DNA from: Hirudo medicinalis
Taxonomy: Eukaryota > Annelida > Clitellata > Hirudinida > Hirudinidae
Direction: 5' to 3'
DNA: 15,000 nucleotides
NCBI GenBank assembly: GCA_011800805.1
Contig: MPNW01000933.1
Span: forward strand, 19,576-34,575
Part shown: one piece after another, positions 1-9,690 of the stretch
Numbering within the stretch: position 1 is the stretch's first letter
How the letters are laid out: the number at the start of each line of letters is the position of its first letter
Notes under the pieces: generated by a model
What the model was told of the DNA's origin: nothing
Seen by the model: the letters and a program-made list of their open reading frames with translations, nothing else
Database searches by the model: none
Translations under genes and position numbers: made by a program

Positions 1-287
1 CCTTTTCATATGATGGCCACAAAGTTTGCTTATTTAGTAGAAATAATGTGGCCTTAATTTAATTCTCATATACAATGCAAAAGATGCTTAAGAGTCATGA
101 TGCCAGTTAAAAAACCAAAAAGTTCTGTTAGGGAAACAAAACTTTGACCATAAAACATCATGAGTCCACAAAAATTGTCCATTTGAATGTAAGAGAGCAT
201 CATAAAAGCCTGAACTTGAATTGTGTTACTCGGAAGCATGCAAGTCAATAGGAAATTTATACAATAACAACTGGTCGTCCCACGTAA

Positions 288-1778
288 TCATCCGTAGTAC
301 CCCCTGATCCTACGAGCCAACTGAATGTCTTTCGGCATGAGAGTGACTCGCTTGGCGTGTATTGCGCACAGATTGGCATCTTCGAACAGGTGCACGAGGT
401 AAGCTTCGGTGGCCTGTCATAGTGTCGACAAATCATTATCAGTCGTGAATTGTGTCGTTGTCCCAAGTAACAAGTCGACGTGAGCACGACCAACATAAGC
501 TCTCGATTGTAACTGAAATACAGAAATAAATGCAAAAATACCTCTTGAAGACATTCAATAGCCAGAGCTTGCCACCTCAAATCAGGCCCATTAAACACTT
601 CACAACAGATTTCTTTGACCTGACAACCCATTTAAAATTTAGATTTAAAATTCATATTTCCTGATTGTCAACACTCGACAGTGATTAATAAATTAAGCCA
701 TTAGCCGAAAGTTAAAAAAGTCGAAAGGTATCAATATCCTGTAATCCATGTGCGCAATTACAAGCTTTAGAATTACATGTCTAAGAATGATTCAATGGCC
801 AGTTTTAAAAAAATATTTTAGCAATTATTTAGTTATGTTTTATCACAGATTGAATGCAATTGAGAAACAAAACACTCACCAATCTTGCAAATGGGAGCTT
901 CCTGACCAGAAGATTTGTTGTCTTTTGGTATTTTCTGATTTCTTTCAAGGCTTTGGTTCCGGGCCTAAACCTCCGTCCTGGTCGTAAAATCGGGACTTAA
1001 TCAAATTCAATTAATATATTCAAATATCGATTGATTAGGTCCATTAATATTCAATTAAATATAGGTAAATCTCATCATATTTAAGAAATAAGTGCTCTCA
1101 TGTGTTTTGAAAACATCTGCCTAAAACTGCCACAAGAACACACAACAATAGAAATAGCTCACGATTTGAAACATCAGCAATTGATTTCAATTACCTTTGC
1201 CAGACTTATTGACTGACGGGTCTGCTGCAAGGCTTCTTTTAACCCATTGCTTTCTCCCTGCTCCGGCAGGGGTTGCTTGTTCCTTAACATAAAATTAACC
1301 TATTTAATTTATTAATCGATCAAAACTAAATTCCTAACAATCTAAAAACCACTGGCATGCAAGTTAGCTCGGCTGGTGTAATTTCTTCTAAATTATGGCA
1401 AAAAGCAATTCTGTTCTAAATAAAGAATAATAAATAAATAGAATAATAAAGAGTTCTGTGAAAACTGTTTGTATGACAGCCCTTTGAGGGTTAATGAGAG
1501 TCTACATAAATAATATCTACTTCATTTTGAAAGGCATATTATTTTTGGTTATAAAGAGTATTTACCAGCAATAAAAATATAAAAACAAACAAATAAAGTC
1601 ACGCATAAACATTAATCTATTATTTTACTGCTTCTTAACTTTGGTGGCATCTGAAAGTTTTGATTTAATTTACTATCATTATCAAACTCATAACTCACTA
1701 TCTTCTATTTACCTTCGTATTTTTCCTTTTAGGTGTGGAAGATTTTCTTCGATTTATAGAATCATGCGGAGCCCTCAT
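288..1778 (-). CDS. CENPA: Centromeric histone H3 variant (CenH3/CENP-A), five exons, complete
   Basis: This gene encodes the H3 variant that replaces H3 in centromeric nucleosomes. Exons on the minus strand are 1778-1713, 1282-1195, 995-880, 619-542 and 413-288. All junctions are GT..AG and phases match (0, 1, 0, 0), giving 157 residues. The ATG at 1778 follows an in-frame TAA. Residues 1-60 form a basic Ser/Pro-rich tail ([10 protein letters not shown]). Residues 62-90 cover the alpha-N/alpha-1 region ([21 protein letters not shown]). Residues 91-116 hold loop 1 and the start of alpha-2. Residues 117-154 are alpha-2/alpha-3 ([23 protein letters not shown]). CenH3 marks are the unconserved tail, two extra residues in loop 1 ([11 protein letters not shown] against DFKTDLRFQ in H3) and Trp106 in place of Phe. 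The rest of alpha-3 is close to canonical H3. An alternative exon 3 acceptor at 977 would also keep frame (151 residues). A possible poly(A) signal ATTAAA lies at 63-58. Identity as an H3 is very strong; the CenH3 subtype is strong. Confidence 0.9.
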
Positions 1779-2527
1779 TTCAAATTCGTTCACAAGCCCG
1801 AATTAAAGGAATTCGTCAAAAGGATCATAAAGGGCGTCTAAACATTTAAATTAAAAAGCTATAGTCAGAAAGTTCAAATTAGTTCCTTTTTCACAAATGC
1901 ACTGAACAATTACACTCGCCCTCTGAATTTTCGATTAATTTTTCACAAAGTATTCAGCGCTGCTTCGGATGTCGAATTTGCCACCATTTACATTAAATAT
2001 TTGTTGAAAAGTGGTAAGGTCGACTACAAATCATTTGCAAACATTTTTTAGTAAAATTTTAGATTTTATTTAATTTAATAATTTAATTACATATTATTTC
2101 GAATAATTGTTTTCATAATTGTGTTCCACGCAGCTGAGAAGTTGAGACCCAGCATAGAACTGCTGAATGAAAATATTGATGTGGTTAAATCGGGAAGTCA
2201 ACTTTTGTTTTGAACTTTGAGATTAAGAAACTGACATTTAAAATTTAGATGAAATTTTGAAATACTGTCGGCGGATGGCAATTTTTGTCTAGTGTTAAAC
2301 TGTTCTGAGGCTGGTGGTCAACACTTTTTTTTACCCACTTGAGAGACATCATCTATTTATATGTAACATCCAATCGGTCATCTTGCCTAATCGATATATG
2401 ATAGGATGTTACATTGAAGTGATTTTGACAGCCTGTGATGTGATTTATTGAATATGTGAATCATCACATATTGAAATAGTAGATTGAAATAATCCCCCGA
2501 TGAAAGATCTCCGACAATTTACAGAAA
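1779..2527. promoter_or_regulatory. Divergent intergenic region between CenH3 and SECISBP2; probable shared promoter
   Basis: About 750 bases separate the start codons of the two divergent genes, so both promoters and 5' UTRs must lie here unless there are unseen upstream non-coding exons. The stretch is AT-rich and no clear TATA box stands out. It holds a perfect 11-bp inverted repeat (2361-2371 and 2404-2414). In the loop, TAATCGATA at 2388-2396 resembles the TATCGATA element known from arthropod housekeeping promoters, with one position off. The promoter role is inferred from gene arrangement. Confidence 0.5.
2361..2414. repeat. Perfect 11-bp inverted repeat with 32-base loop
   Basis: ATGTAACATCC at 2361-2371 is the exact reverse complement of GGATGTTACAT at 2404-2414. 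It lies about 115-165 bases upstream of the SECISBP2 start codon, inside the presumed divergent promoter. It could be a binding site for a dimeric factor, the ends of a tiny mobile-element relic, or chance in AT-rich DNA. Confidence 0.7.
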
Positions 2528-5500
2528 ATGGCTGAAGCGATGATAATTAATAAACAATTAGATGTTTCGCCGGACAAATCAAAGCACGTTGTGCAACAGT
2601 TGTGCCATTCCCAACAACCTAACAACAATCACCTTATAGTTCAACAACAGCTGACCAATGTTACTCAAAATGACAACAACAACAATAACTTTGGATATCT
2701 TCCAGGATATTTGTACAGTTGCTATCCTTTTGTCATGTCCCCAGCAAAGTCAAGGTTATAAGACATTATAAATACATTTTTACATATATGATGCATGTAA
2801 GTTCATTGTAAATACAACTTTGCAAACAAATGTGGTGACTATTAGTTACGTCTGTAAGAAATCATATTTTAGTCACAAGATAAAGTAATTATGTAGGAAT
2901 GATTGATTATGTTACTAGTTTTCCACACCTATATTGTTAAGTATTTCTTAAAAAATGTAAATATTAAATAAATTATTAAATATTATTAAATAAATTGTAG
3001 TTCATTTATACAGCGTCAGAGGCACTTTCCGTTAATCATTCATAAGGCTTCCCAAGAGCACTTTCGGCAGTACGGGCTGGGTTTCGAACACGACACATCA
3101 CGCTGTTGCCATTACAGTTGCCTGCAGAAGCGCAACCCGTTCGGCCATCCTGCATGCCAAAAACTTCTTCTGACCTTATTTTGGAAGAAAATTATAAATT
3201 TTACATCTTGATTTATTTTACCTTTGTTTTTGAGAAGCATGTTGATAACATTTGTTAATGGAATCACATTTTGTTTCACTTTTGATGGGATTGAGGGATT
3301 CTGATGTTTTGGTAATGTAATCTTGAAGGTATTTCATCAGTGGACATTGTTGACATAAATTTGTAGTTTTTTTTCTGCATATTGCCTAGCATCATTTTGT
3401 GCTTTTGATTAAACATTGCATTAAGTATCTGCTTTTTGTCATATATCAGTAAGAAATTATTGATGCTGCTTCAGCCAGGATCTGTCCTCTAGGAACTCAA
3501 CACCATTGACTTCCTCTCAACAACAACTCTTGGATGGTTCTGCCATGCAACAACCTCAACAACATCAACAGTCTGTTCTGTTGCACAATGGACTTGTGCC
3601 AAGTGGATATGTATCAGGTGACATCCTATTAGATGCTGACATGCAAGAATTTATGATGATGATAAAGATATGAGGAATTGCAGTTGATTTTAGACATTCA
3701 TTAAAAGATGATGAGGATCATATAGTGACATTGAGTAATGACATCCTACTTCTATTTACATTGATGACGGCAATCACATTTTCTGCGTTGCACCACAGAT
3801 TTACCAACAGCCAATATAGCAATTCTTACTTCAGTTTATTTAATAAAATAAATTTTATTTTGAAAAACTCATCTACAAACATTTACAAACATTTACATAG
3901 AAAAAATTTAGAATGAGTGAACTTCTATAAACACTTCTTGGATTGTTGTTGGTGTTATTATATTAATGATGATGATAATAATAATAATAACGACAATGCT
4001 AATAATTACTTGGTGATGCAAGCTCTGCAAATGTTATTCACTTCATTCAATAATTCGCTTCAATAATTTGTCAAAAATGACAGCATTCAATCAACTTGCA
4101 AATTCTTTTAAGCCAGACAGGACTTTGGCATGAATATCTCTTGTCGTGTTCTTGAGGTGGTGGTTGTCATATTTTCAGGTTTTTATTCTCTTGTTCCGCT
4201 GCGGTCCATGGTCACCAATGAAATGCATTTATGTCAGCAAGCACCAATGCCTTCTGATCACAACTATCATCATCATCCCTTTCAGCCAGTGGATGGCCAA
4301 GGAATGCAAGCCCTACTGGGACCAATAATTGGCTACCCTCTCCCTTATTTGCCCCAACATTTTCAGCAACAACAACAGCGGCATCCTCAACAACAATTTA
4401 AGCAGCATCAGCAAGTGAGGACGTTGAAAATTTGAAGCAACTTAATGGCGTAGTGGTTATCTTTTAAGTAGCTAATATGGCTTCACATAACTATTATCAT
4501 TACTTTTATGATCATCATCATAATTTACAGTTGATCCACTTGTCACAACAATTTACAAGTAACTGCACCAACGCGATGACGGTCGAAGGCCACATGAAGG
4601 TCATCATTATGAAGGATGCGTCAATACAAACGGGTACGAGCGGAGGTCGTGTTTTCCGATAAGTTCCCGATTAATTTATCGGGCACATTAATCAAAAATC
4701 AATCAATCATGTTCATCAAAAATATTTCTGTAATAAATATATTTAGTAAACATATCATCATTGATTCAGTTAAGAATTTCATTTTAAATTCAAATTATTA
4801 TTTTCATTAATGTTAATTTCTTCAGAATTCAATGACAAGATATCAAAACAAATCCTCCTTGACCATCCTAATTCTTTCTACTTGGGAGGTGAAGATGGTT
4901 TCAGGTCAGCAGGTAATGATTCTTCAGAATCCCTGTCAAAGGCCACAGACACCTACTCCCTGTTGAAAGGTCGTCCTCTCGAACACGGCGCAGTGTCTCG
5001 GCCTCCTTTTGCAGTCGAGTCTCCTAACCACCGTTACGGTCAGATGTCCGACTGCTCGTACAGAGCATCCAACGAATGCTTGCAGCAACTTAATAGCATA
5101 AATCCTTACCTGTCAAGTTTTCCTCAGCATTTTGCAAACATGTCATTTCCTGCACCATTAACAACTCTTCAAAGGAATGTTTCAGGTTTTTGTCTTTCAT
5201 CAGCAAATTATAACAAGCAGATGCAGTTGGCTCCAAATTTAATTCCATTCTCCTCCAATCTAAATGTTTTTCCTTCTTCAACCCTCAACACTACTTTGAT
5301 TTCAAACAAACAATCCACAAGAATCGAAGCCAATGGAAGACAGAAATTCTATCGCAAAACACGAACGGACCGGGGACAGAATGTCGCCAATCCGACTTTC
5401 GAGATCAAGAAAGAGTTCTCGGACATCGTCGATGCCGTCGGAAATCTCGTCGCCAAGAGCGGTCCTGTCGGAAACTCGGAGCCTTCGAGCAGCAGAGCAT

Positions 5501-8500
5501 CTTCCAAGAGTGCCGATCTTAGCCAGCATCCATCTGAAGAAAAAATCACGCACCAAAATTCTGGCACGAAAGGCTACAAAAATGTCAAGCAAAGTTTTGC
5601 CAGCAGGTGCTTAAACAATGTCGAGAATGGCAAGTTTGGGAAAAGAAACACCTTCAATGCTTTTGGGAAGATGCTCGGCTTTGTGCCTGCAGAAAATTTC
5701 GGTCGCATGCCTTTCGAAGTTTACAATGGGATCGGTAGGCGTCATTCTGGAGTTGACGTCACGGGATGGACGCAAACTGGATTTCAAAAAAGTATATCAT
5801 TAATTTGTGAATGAATTCCATTTAATATTTCTTATGCATGCATGCATTCATTCTGAATGTAATTCAATCCAGTGATTTTAAATCAATAAATTGATTTGTC
5901 AATTTTTTAATGTTTTGCTTGGTCTGGTCAGAATGAAGCACATTTGAATAAATTAATCCAATCATTGAAGCAACCAGTCAATTAAAATTGATTTGTTCAT
6001 TCAATTGCAACAGACCACGACGTTCGTTCGACCAAGCGTAAACAACAAAAGCGACAAATGCTGGCCAACAAAGCAGCTGAGGAGGAGATGGAAGAGATCT
6101 CAAAGGAGCGGGATAACTTGCTCAAGGAAATCATGTCGACCAAAGGAGTCACACCCTCCGAGACCGAGGGGGTCGAAGGAGCCGCCGAGGAGAGGCTCGA
6201 ACCTGTCGCAAAGCAACTCGTTGAAGATAATGAACTGGAAGTCGTCGCTTTTAAGAAAGATGACAGGGAGGATGCTGCAATAAAGTTTACAGATTTTGAT
6301 GGAGACGAGAGTTCGGCAATTTTAGAGTTTGTCGAACCCCCTGAAACCTGCGTCCCCGCTCAGCATTTGAATTCCATTCAGAAACCTTTGCACAGCAACA
6401 ACAGTTTGGAGGAGAACCCCTCTCCTTTGAGCCAGATGTCACCTTTGACCTTTAGTCCTCCCCTCTCTTGCCCAAATGAACTCATGGATGTTGAGGGCAG
6501 TAGCACCGGGATCATTGTGTCGAAAATTCACAGCAGACGATTCAGAGAGTGAGTAACTTTTTAGACAAAATTGGTTAAATTTAAATTTGTAATATTATCA
6601 TTGTTTGATTACGTCCAAACGAACGGAATTTGTTTACTTCAATGAATTCCATCTTTGGCTTGCAACACGAGAATCTTGTTTTGTGAATGCCAGCAGCCAC
6701 TTTCAATTACTTTTTATTTCCCATTTATATATTTATTTATATTATTATAATTAACTCATTCATTTTAATAATTATAATTTAAAAGGTGCTAATTAATGTA
6801 ATAATTTTCAGCAATTAAAAATGTGATTATTAAATCTGATTTACTTGCAAGTGGTTATCAAATTTATATTTGAATATTTTATGTTAATGAGTTGAATTAA
6901 TCCACTTAAGTTATCCTCACTATTAATTTGATATTCATGCTGATGATTTTGTCATTTGTTGATGATGTTGGTGATCATAATAATGTTTGCTTTACGAGAT
7001 ATCTAAATATTTTGTTTCATCTTTTGATCTTACTTTTCATTTCAGATATTGCAGCCAGGTTTTGGACAAAGAAATTGACGACAGGTGTGTGCATCTCCTT
7101 CAAGACCTGGTTAAATTTCAGGATCGAATGTACCACATTGACCCTTCCAAAGTTGGTGACAGTAATTAATTATTATTGGAAGAATTTCTATTTTTTAAAG
7201 TTGTTTCGATTATTTGTTGTCATTTTAATTTGAGCATTTTTTAAAAGTTTATAAATGTTTAATTGGCAGTCCAAAATATAGAATATTTTATAAAATATAG
7301 AATATTTTATAAATTAATAAAATAATTTATTTAAAGTATAATAATTTAATGAGTTAATCATGCGTTAATTATTTCAACTGCAAATTAGCGGAAATTAATC
7401 CGAACTCCTAATCGTTAGGATATGCATCTAAGCTTCTCTTATCCAGTATTAACAGTGATCTTATCGATAACAAAGTTATAACTCGTTGCAATGTCAGGCC
7501 AAGCAAAAGAAAAGATTTGTACTTGGTTTGAGAGAGGTAGCAAAACACTTAAAGATGGGGAAACTGAAATGCGTCATAATCTCCCCCAACCTGGAGCAGA
7601 CCCAGTCTAAAGGTGAATCTTTCTGGTCGAATGTTCATTTGTGGTCATGCAGAGTCTGCTTGACAATTGAAGCTGAAATAAAGTTGAAGTTCCTTCAATC
7701 TCTGACATTCAATTGAATGAAATGAGTTGGATTTTTGTTTTTCAGGAGGTCTGGACGAAGCATTAAAATCAATCATAGAAACGTGCCAAGCTCGGGAGGT
7801 ACCCTTCATTTTTGCTTTGGGAAGAAGGGCTCTCGGCAGGGCATGTGCCAAACTCGTACCTGTCAGTGTCGTTGGAATATTCAGCTATGAAGGAGTTGAG
7901 GTGATTGCAAATGGATGAGCTGACGTTAAATCGGTTAACTTGGTATTGATCGTTAACCTTTGATAATTGGATACTAATTAATTAATAACCTTGAGCATAT
8001 TTTGATTTCTGCAGCACTAGGGATAAATAAATCCCCAATAATAATAAAAATATTAATATTATTATTATAATTTTATATTATTTTATGTAATATATTATAT
8101 TGTGTTATATTATAATTAATTTAATAATAATTTATTTTAATTATTAAATTAGTAATAATTTATTTTATAACTGTTGTAATGAATTGATACCCCATACTGA
8201 TTTGTTTTTAACCAGGAAGACTTTGATGCTCTCAAGAGCCTGACAGAAAAAGCCAGGTCTGCCTACACAGATATGGTGAACAATCTCAAAAAAGAAGCTT
8301 CTATACAAGTGTCCCCTGCAGACAATAGCAACCTCGAGGCTCAAGTTCCGGATTTGCCTGCAGATAAATGTGATCCCTCTTGCATCAAATCTTCTTCATC
8401 CTCTGTAGTTATTCCTGTCAATTCTTCCACACCATCTGGACCTCCCCAAGGTGGCTTTGAGAAACTTTTTCCACATTTGGGTCATTCGAGGACCCCCTCG

Positions 8501-9690
8501 GCTTGCAGTGCCATATCCTTTGTCAGCAGCGTTCTTTCGGAGCCCATATCTGAGAACTTTCCTCAGTCAGAAGCAGAAATTGAAAATAAGAACTGTGAAG
8601 AGGAGCAAAATATTGACAAAGATGTCACTGCAGAATCAAAAGATAAGGAGGTGGAATCAAAATCGTCCCATGCTGAATGTGATGGAGATAATTCTCCTTC
8701 TCAGAAATTGATCCCTCCACAAAGTCTGTTGAATTTTAGAGGCATGGCTGGAAATGAAGCAGCAATAAACAAGGAAGGAATTGGATGTTCCTCACTTTGG
8801 GGAAAATGAGTTCTGAGGTTTTGGAAAGGGTGGTGTCCGATGTCAAGCATCGAGGGTCTCTGCTGATTCTCACGAGCATCCACGAAAACTGCGAGCTGGA
8901 ACTTCCCGTTTCTAAAACACACAGCCCGATCGGAAAGGATCCTTTGGATGAAGTCAGATCAGAGACATTGTCTAATCCATGCATCGATGAAGAAGATTGC
9001 TACGAAAAGTGGATGAAGAGTAAAAGACTTTCCGATCGAACGAGGAAGTTTTCATGTCTCGAAGATTCCAACGATGGCAATGACGCAGATACAGAAGAAG
9101 ATCTCAAGCTTACAGATGGCATTCCCCACACATCTCCCAATATTCCAGCCCCACGCAATGGAAGTTGCTCACGGGAGTTTTCCTCTCTGACTCAGTTTTC
9201 TGGAGTCGCAAAGACTTGCCGAAGGCGCTCTAAAGAAGATAAATCCGACGACGATAAGACTATAATTCTTTCAAAATGTGATGAAGACACCATGGTGTTT
9301 GCCTGCGAGAATCCCTCCTTAGAGAGGCCTACATGCAGCATTGGATCCTCCGTTGCTCCTGCGTCTGATCGGGTCGAAGTTCTTCTCGCCCGGTTCATGA
9401 CTTCCGGTTTATCCCAATGCGTGGTTGAAAGTCATCACGAGAATGCAACCATCTTCGATTTGGCAAGAAGCTCTGAAGGCTCAACAGACATTCAAGAACA
9501 TACTTCAATTTTGGATTTGACGAGCAAGGCGAGTAGGATTGAATCATGGCTTGCTGCATCGCAACAGGCCCTTAAAAACGTAACTACGTTCTTGGAGGAG
9601 ATGAATGAGGAAGACGACGACGATGATGATGTCAAAGAGGATACATTCGATGGAGAATTTGGCAATGAAGATGATTATAATAGCCAGTGA
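2528..9690 (+). CDS. SECISBP2: SECIS-binding protein 2 (SECISBP2/SECISBP2L-like), ten exons, C-terminal part in the -1 frame
   Basis: The protein binds SECIS hairpins in selenoprotein mRNA 3' UTRs and recruits the selenocysteine elongation factor so UGA is decoded as Sec. Exons: 2528-2754, 3475-3617, 4179-4414, 4531-4633, 4826-5791, 6014-6548, 7046-7151, 7498-7612, 7746-7900 and 8216 onward. All phases match. The ATG follows an in-frame TGA at 2501. Residues 1-202 are Gln/Asn/His-rich; 203-558 are a Ser-rich linker containing KDASIQTE; 559 onward is a basic then Glu-rich, probably coiled-coil stretch (KRKQQKRQMLANKAAEEE), where the Sec incorporation domain would lie. Residues 733-862 match the vertebrate RNA-binding domain (KIHSRRFREYCSQVLDKE, VLGLREVAKHLKMGKLKCVI, ISPN, SKGGLDEAL, PVSVVGIFSY). 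The first frame stops at TGA 8807-8809 after 1059 residues. The -1 frame then runs 294 more residues, Ser/Asp/Glu-rich, to TGA 9688. The total is about 1353 residues if joined. Length and the acidic tail favour the SECISBP2L type. The exon 1 donor (2754 or 2749) is uncertain. Confidence 0.93.
3003..3152 (-). mobile_element. tRNA-derived SINE or tRNA pseudogene in SECISBP2 intron 1
   Basis: Read on the minus strand from about 3150, the sequence starts like a tRNA. TGGCCGAACGGG fits the RNA polymerase III box A consensus, and GTTCGAAAC at 3089-3081 fits box B. The internal stretch is too diverged to fold into a clean cloverleaf, and a non-tRNA body follows (to about 3003), ending in an AT-rich tail. 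That head-body-tail order is typical of a tRNA-derived SINE. Long extra-arm spacing suggests a Leu- or Ser-type tRNA ancestor. No second copy is obvious in the window. Confidence 0.6.
3965..3990. repeat. GAT/AAT trinucleotide microsatellite
   Basis: A short (GAT)n(AAT)n run lies in SECISBP2 intron 2, flanked by AT-rich intron sequence. No other function is visible. Confidence 0.75.
7273..7310. repeat. Two exact tandem copies of a 19-bp near-palindrome
   Basis: The unit AAAATATAGAATATTTTAT occurs at 7273-7291 and again, identically, at 7292-7310. Each unit is nearly self-complementary around a central AG. It lies in SECISBP2 intron 7, between the first and second exons of the RNA-binding domain. 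Confidence 0.85.
8020..8175. repeat. AT-only low-complexity tract in SECISBP2 intron 9
   Basis: This stretch is almost entirely A and T (TAATAATA- and TATTAT-type runs) and lies just before the acceptor of the last SECISBP2 exon at 8216. It is ordinary low-complexity intron sequence. Confidence 0.7.
8800..8809 (+). promoter_or_regulatory. Candidate -1 ribosomal frameshift site (GGGAAAA) abutting a stop codon
   Basis: In the SECISBP2 reading frame the codons are TGG GGA AAA TGA, so G GGA AAA (8800-8806) matches the X XXY YYZ pattern of -1 slippery heptamers exactly. After a -1 slip the ribosome reads ATG AGT TCT from 8806 and stays open to 9687. The first-frame stop TGA follows immediately, and ATGA overlap also makes termination-reinitiation conceivable. 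Only a weak hairpin is visible downstream (CGATG/CATCG near 8840). A single missing base in the G4A4 run would give the same picture, so function is unproven. Confidence 0.4.

Noticed and set aside
257..631. Single 124-residue minus-strand open frame
   Set aside because: Only its first part is real (exon 4). It reads through the 541-414 intron and then covers exon 5 in the wrong frame; the true product has the H3 fold.
748..987. Plus-strand open frame
   Set aside because: It is antisense to CenH3 exon 3, which codes a clear H3 alpha-N/alpha-1 sequence on the minus strand.
1282..1290. ATG at 1290 as a CenH3 start codon
   Set aside because: Its frame does not join exon 3 in phase; the alternative frame from 1282 joins both neighbours and gives a basic histone-like tail.
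1355..1380. tRNA box A-like TTAGCTCGGCTGGT
   Set aside because: There is no box B (GTTCRA) at a suitable distance and no cloverleaf, so a tRNA gene is not supported.
1641..1841. Plus-strand open frame ending FVKRIIKGV with an acceptor-like TTTTAG
   Set aside because: It is the antisense of CenH3 exon 1 (1778-1713); the minus strand gives a start after an in-frame stop and a good donor, in phase with the next exons.
3618..3674. Exon 2 read-through as an alternative C-terminus
   Set aside because: The frame ends after 18 codons in an ATG/GAT-rich stretch, and the GT donor at 3618 leads in phase to a good exon at 4179.
5090..5614. Several overlapping open frames on both strands
   Set aside because: They are shadows of the long SECISBP2 exon 4826-5791, which is in phase with both neighbours.
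8807..8809. TGA read as selenocysteine in the SECISBP2 gene
   Set aside because: The frame has only 18 sense codons before another TGA at 8864-8866, whereas the -1 frame is open for 294 codons.
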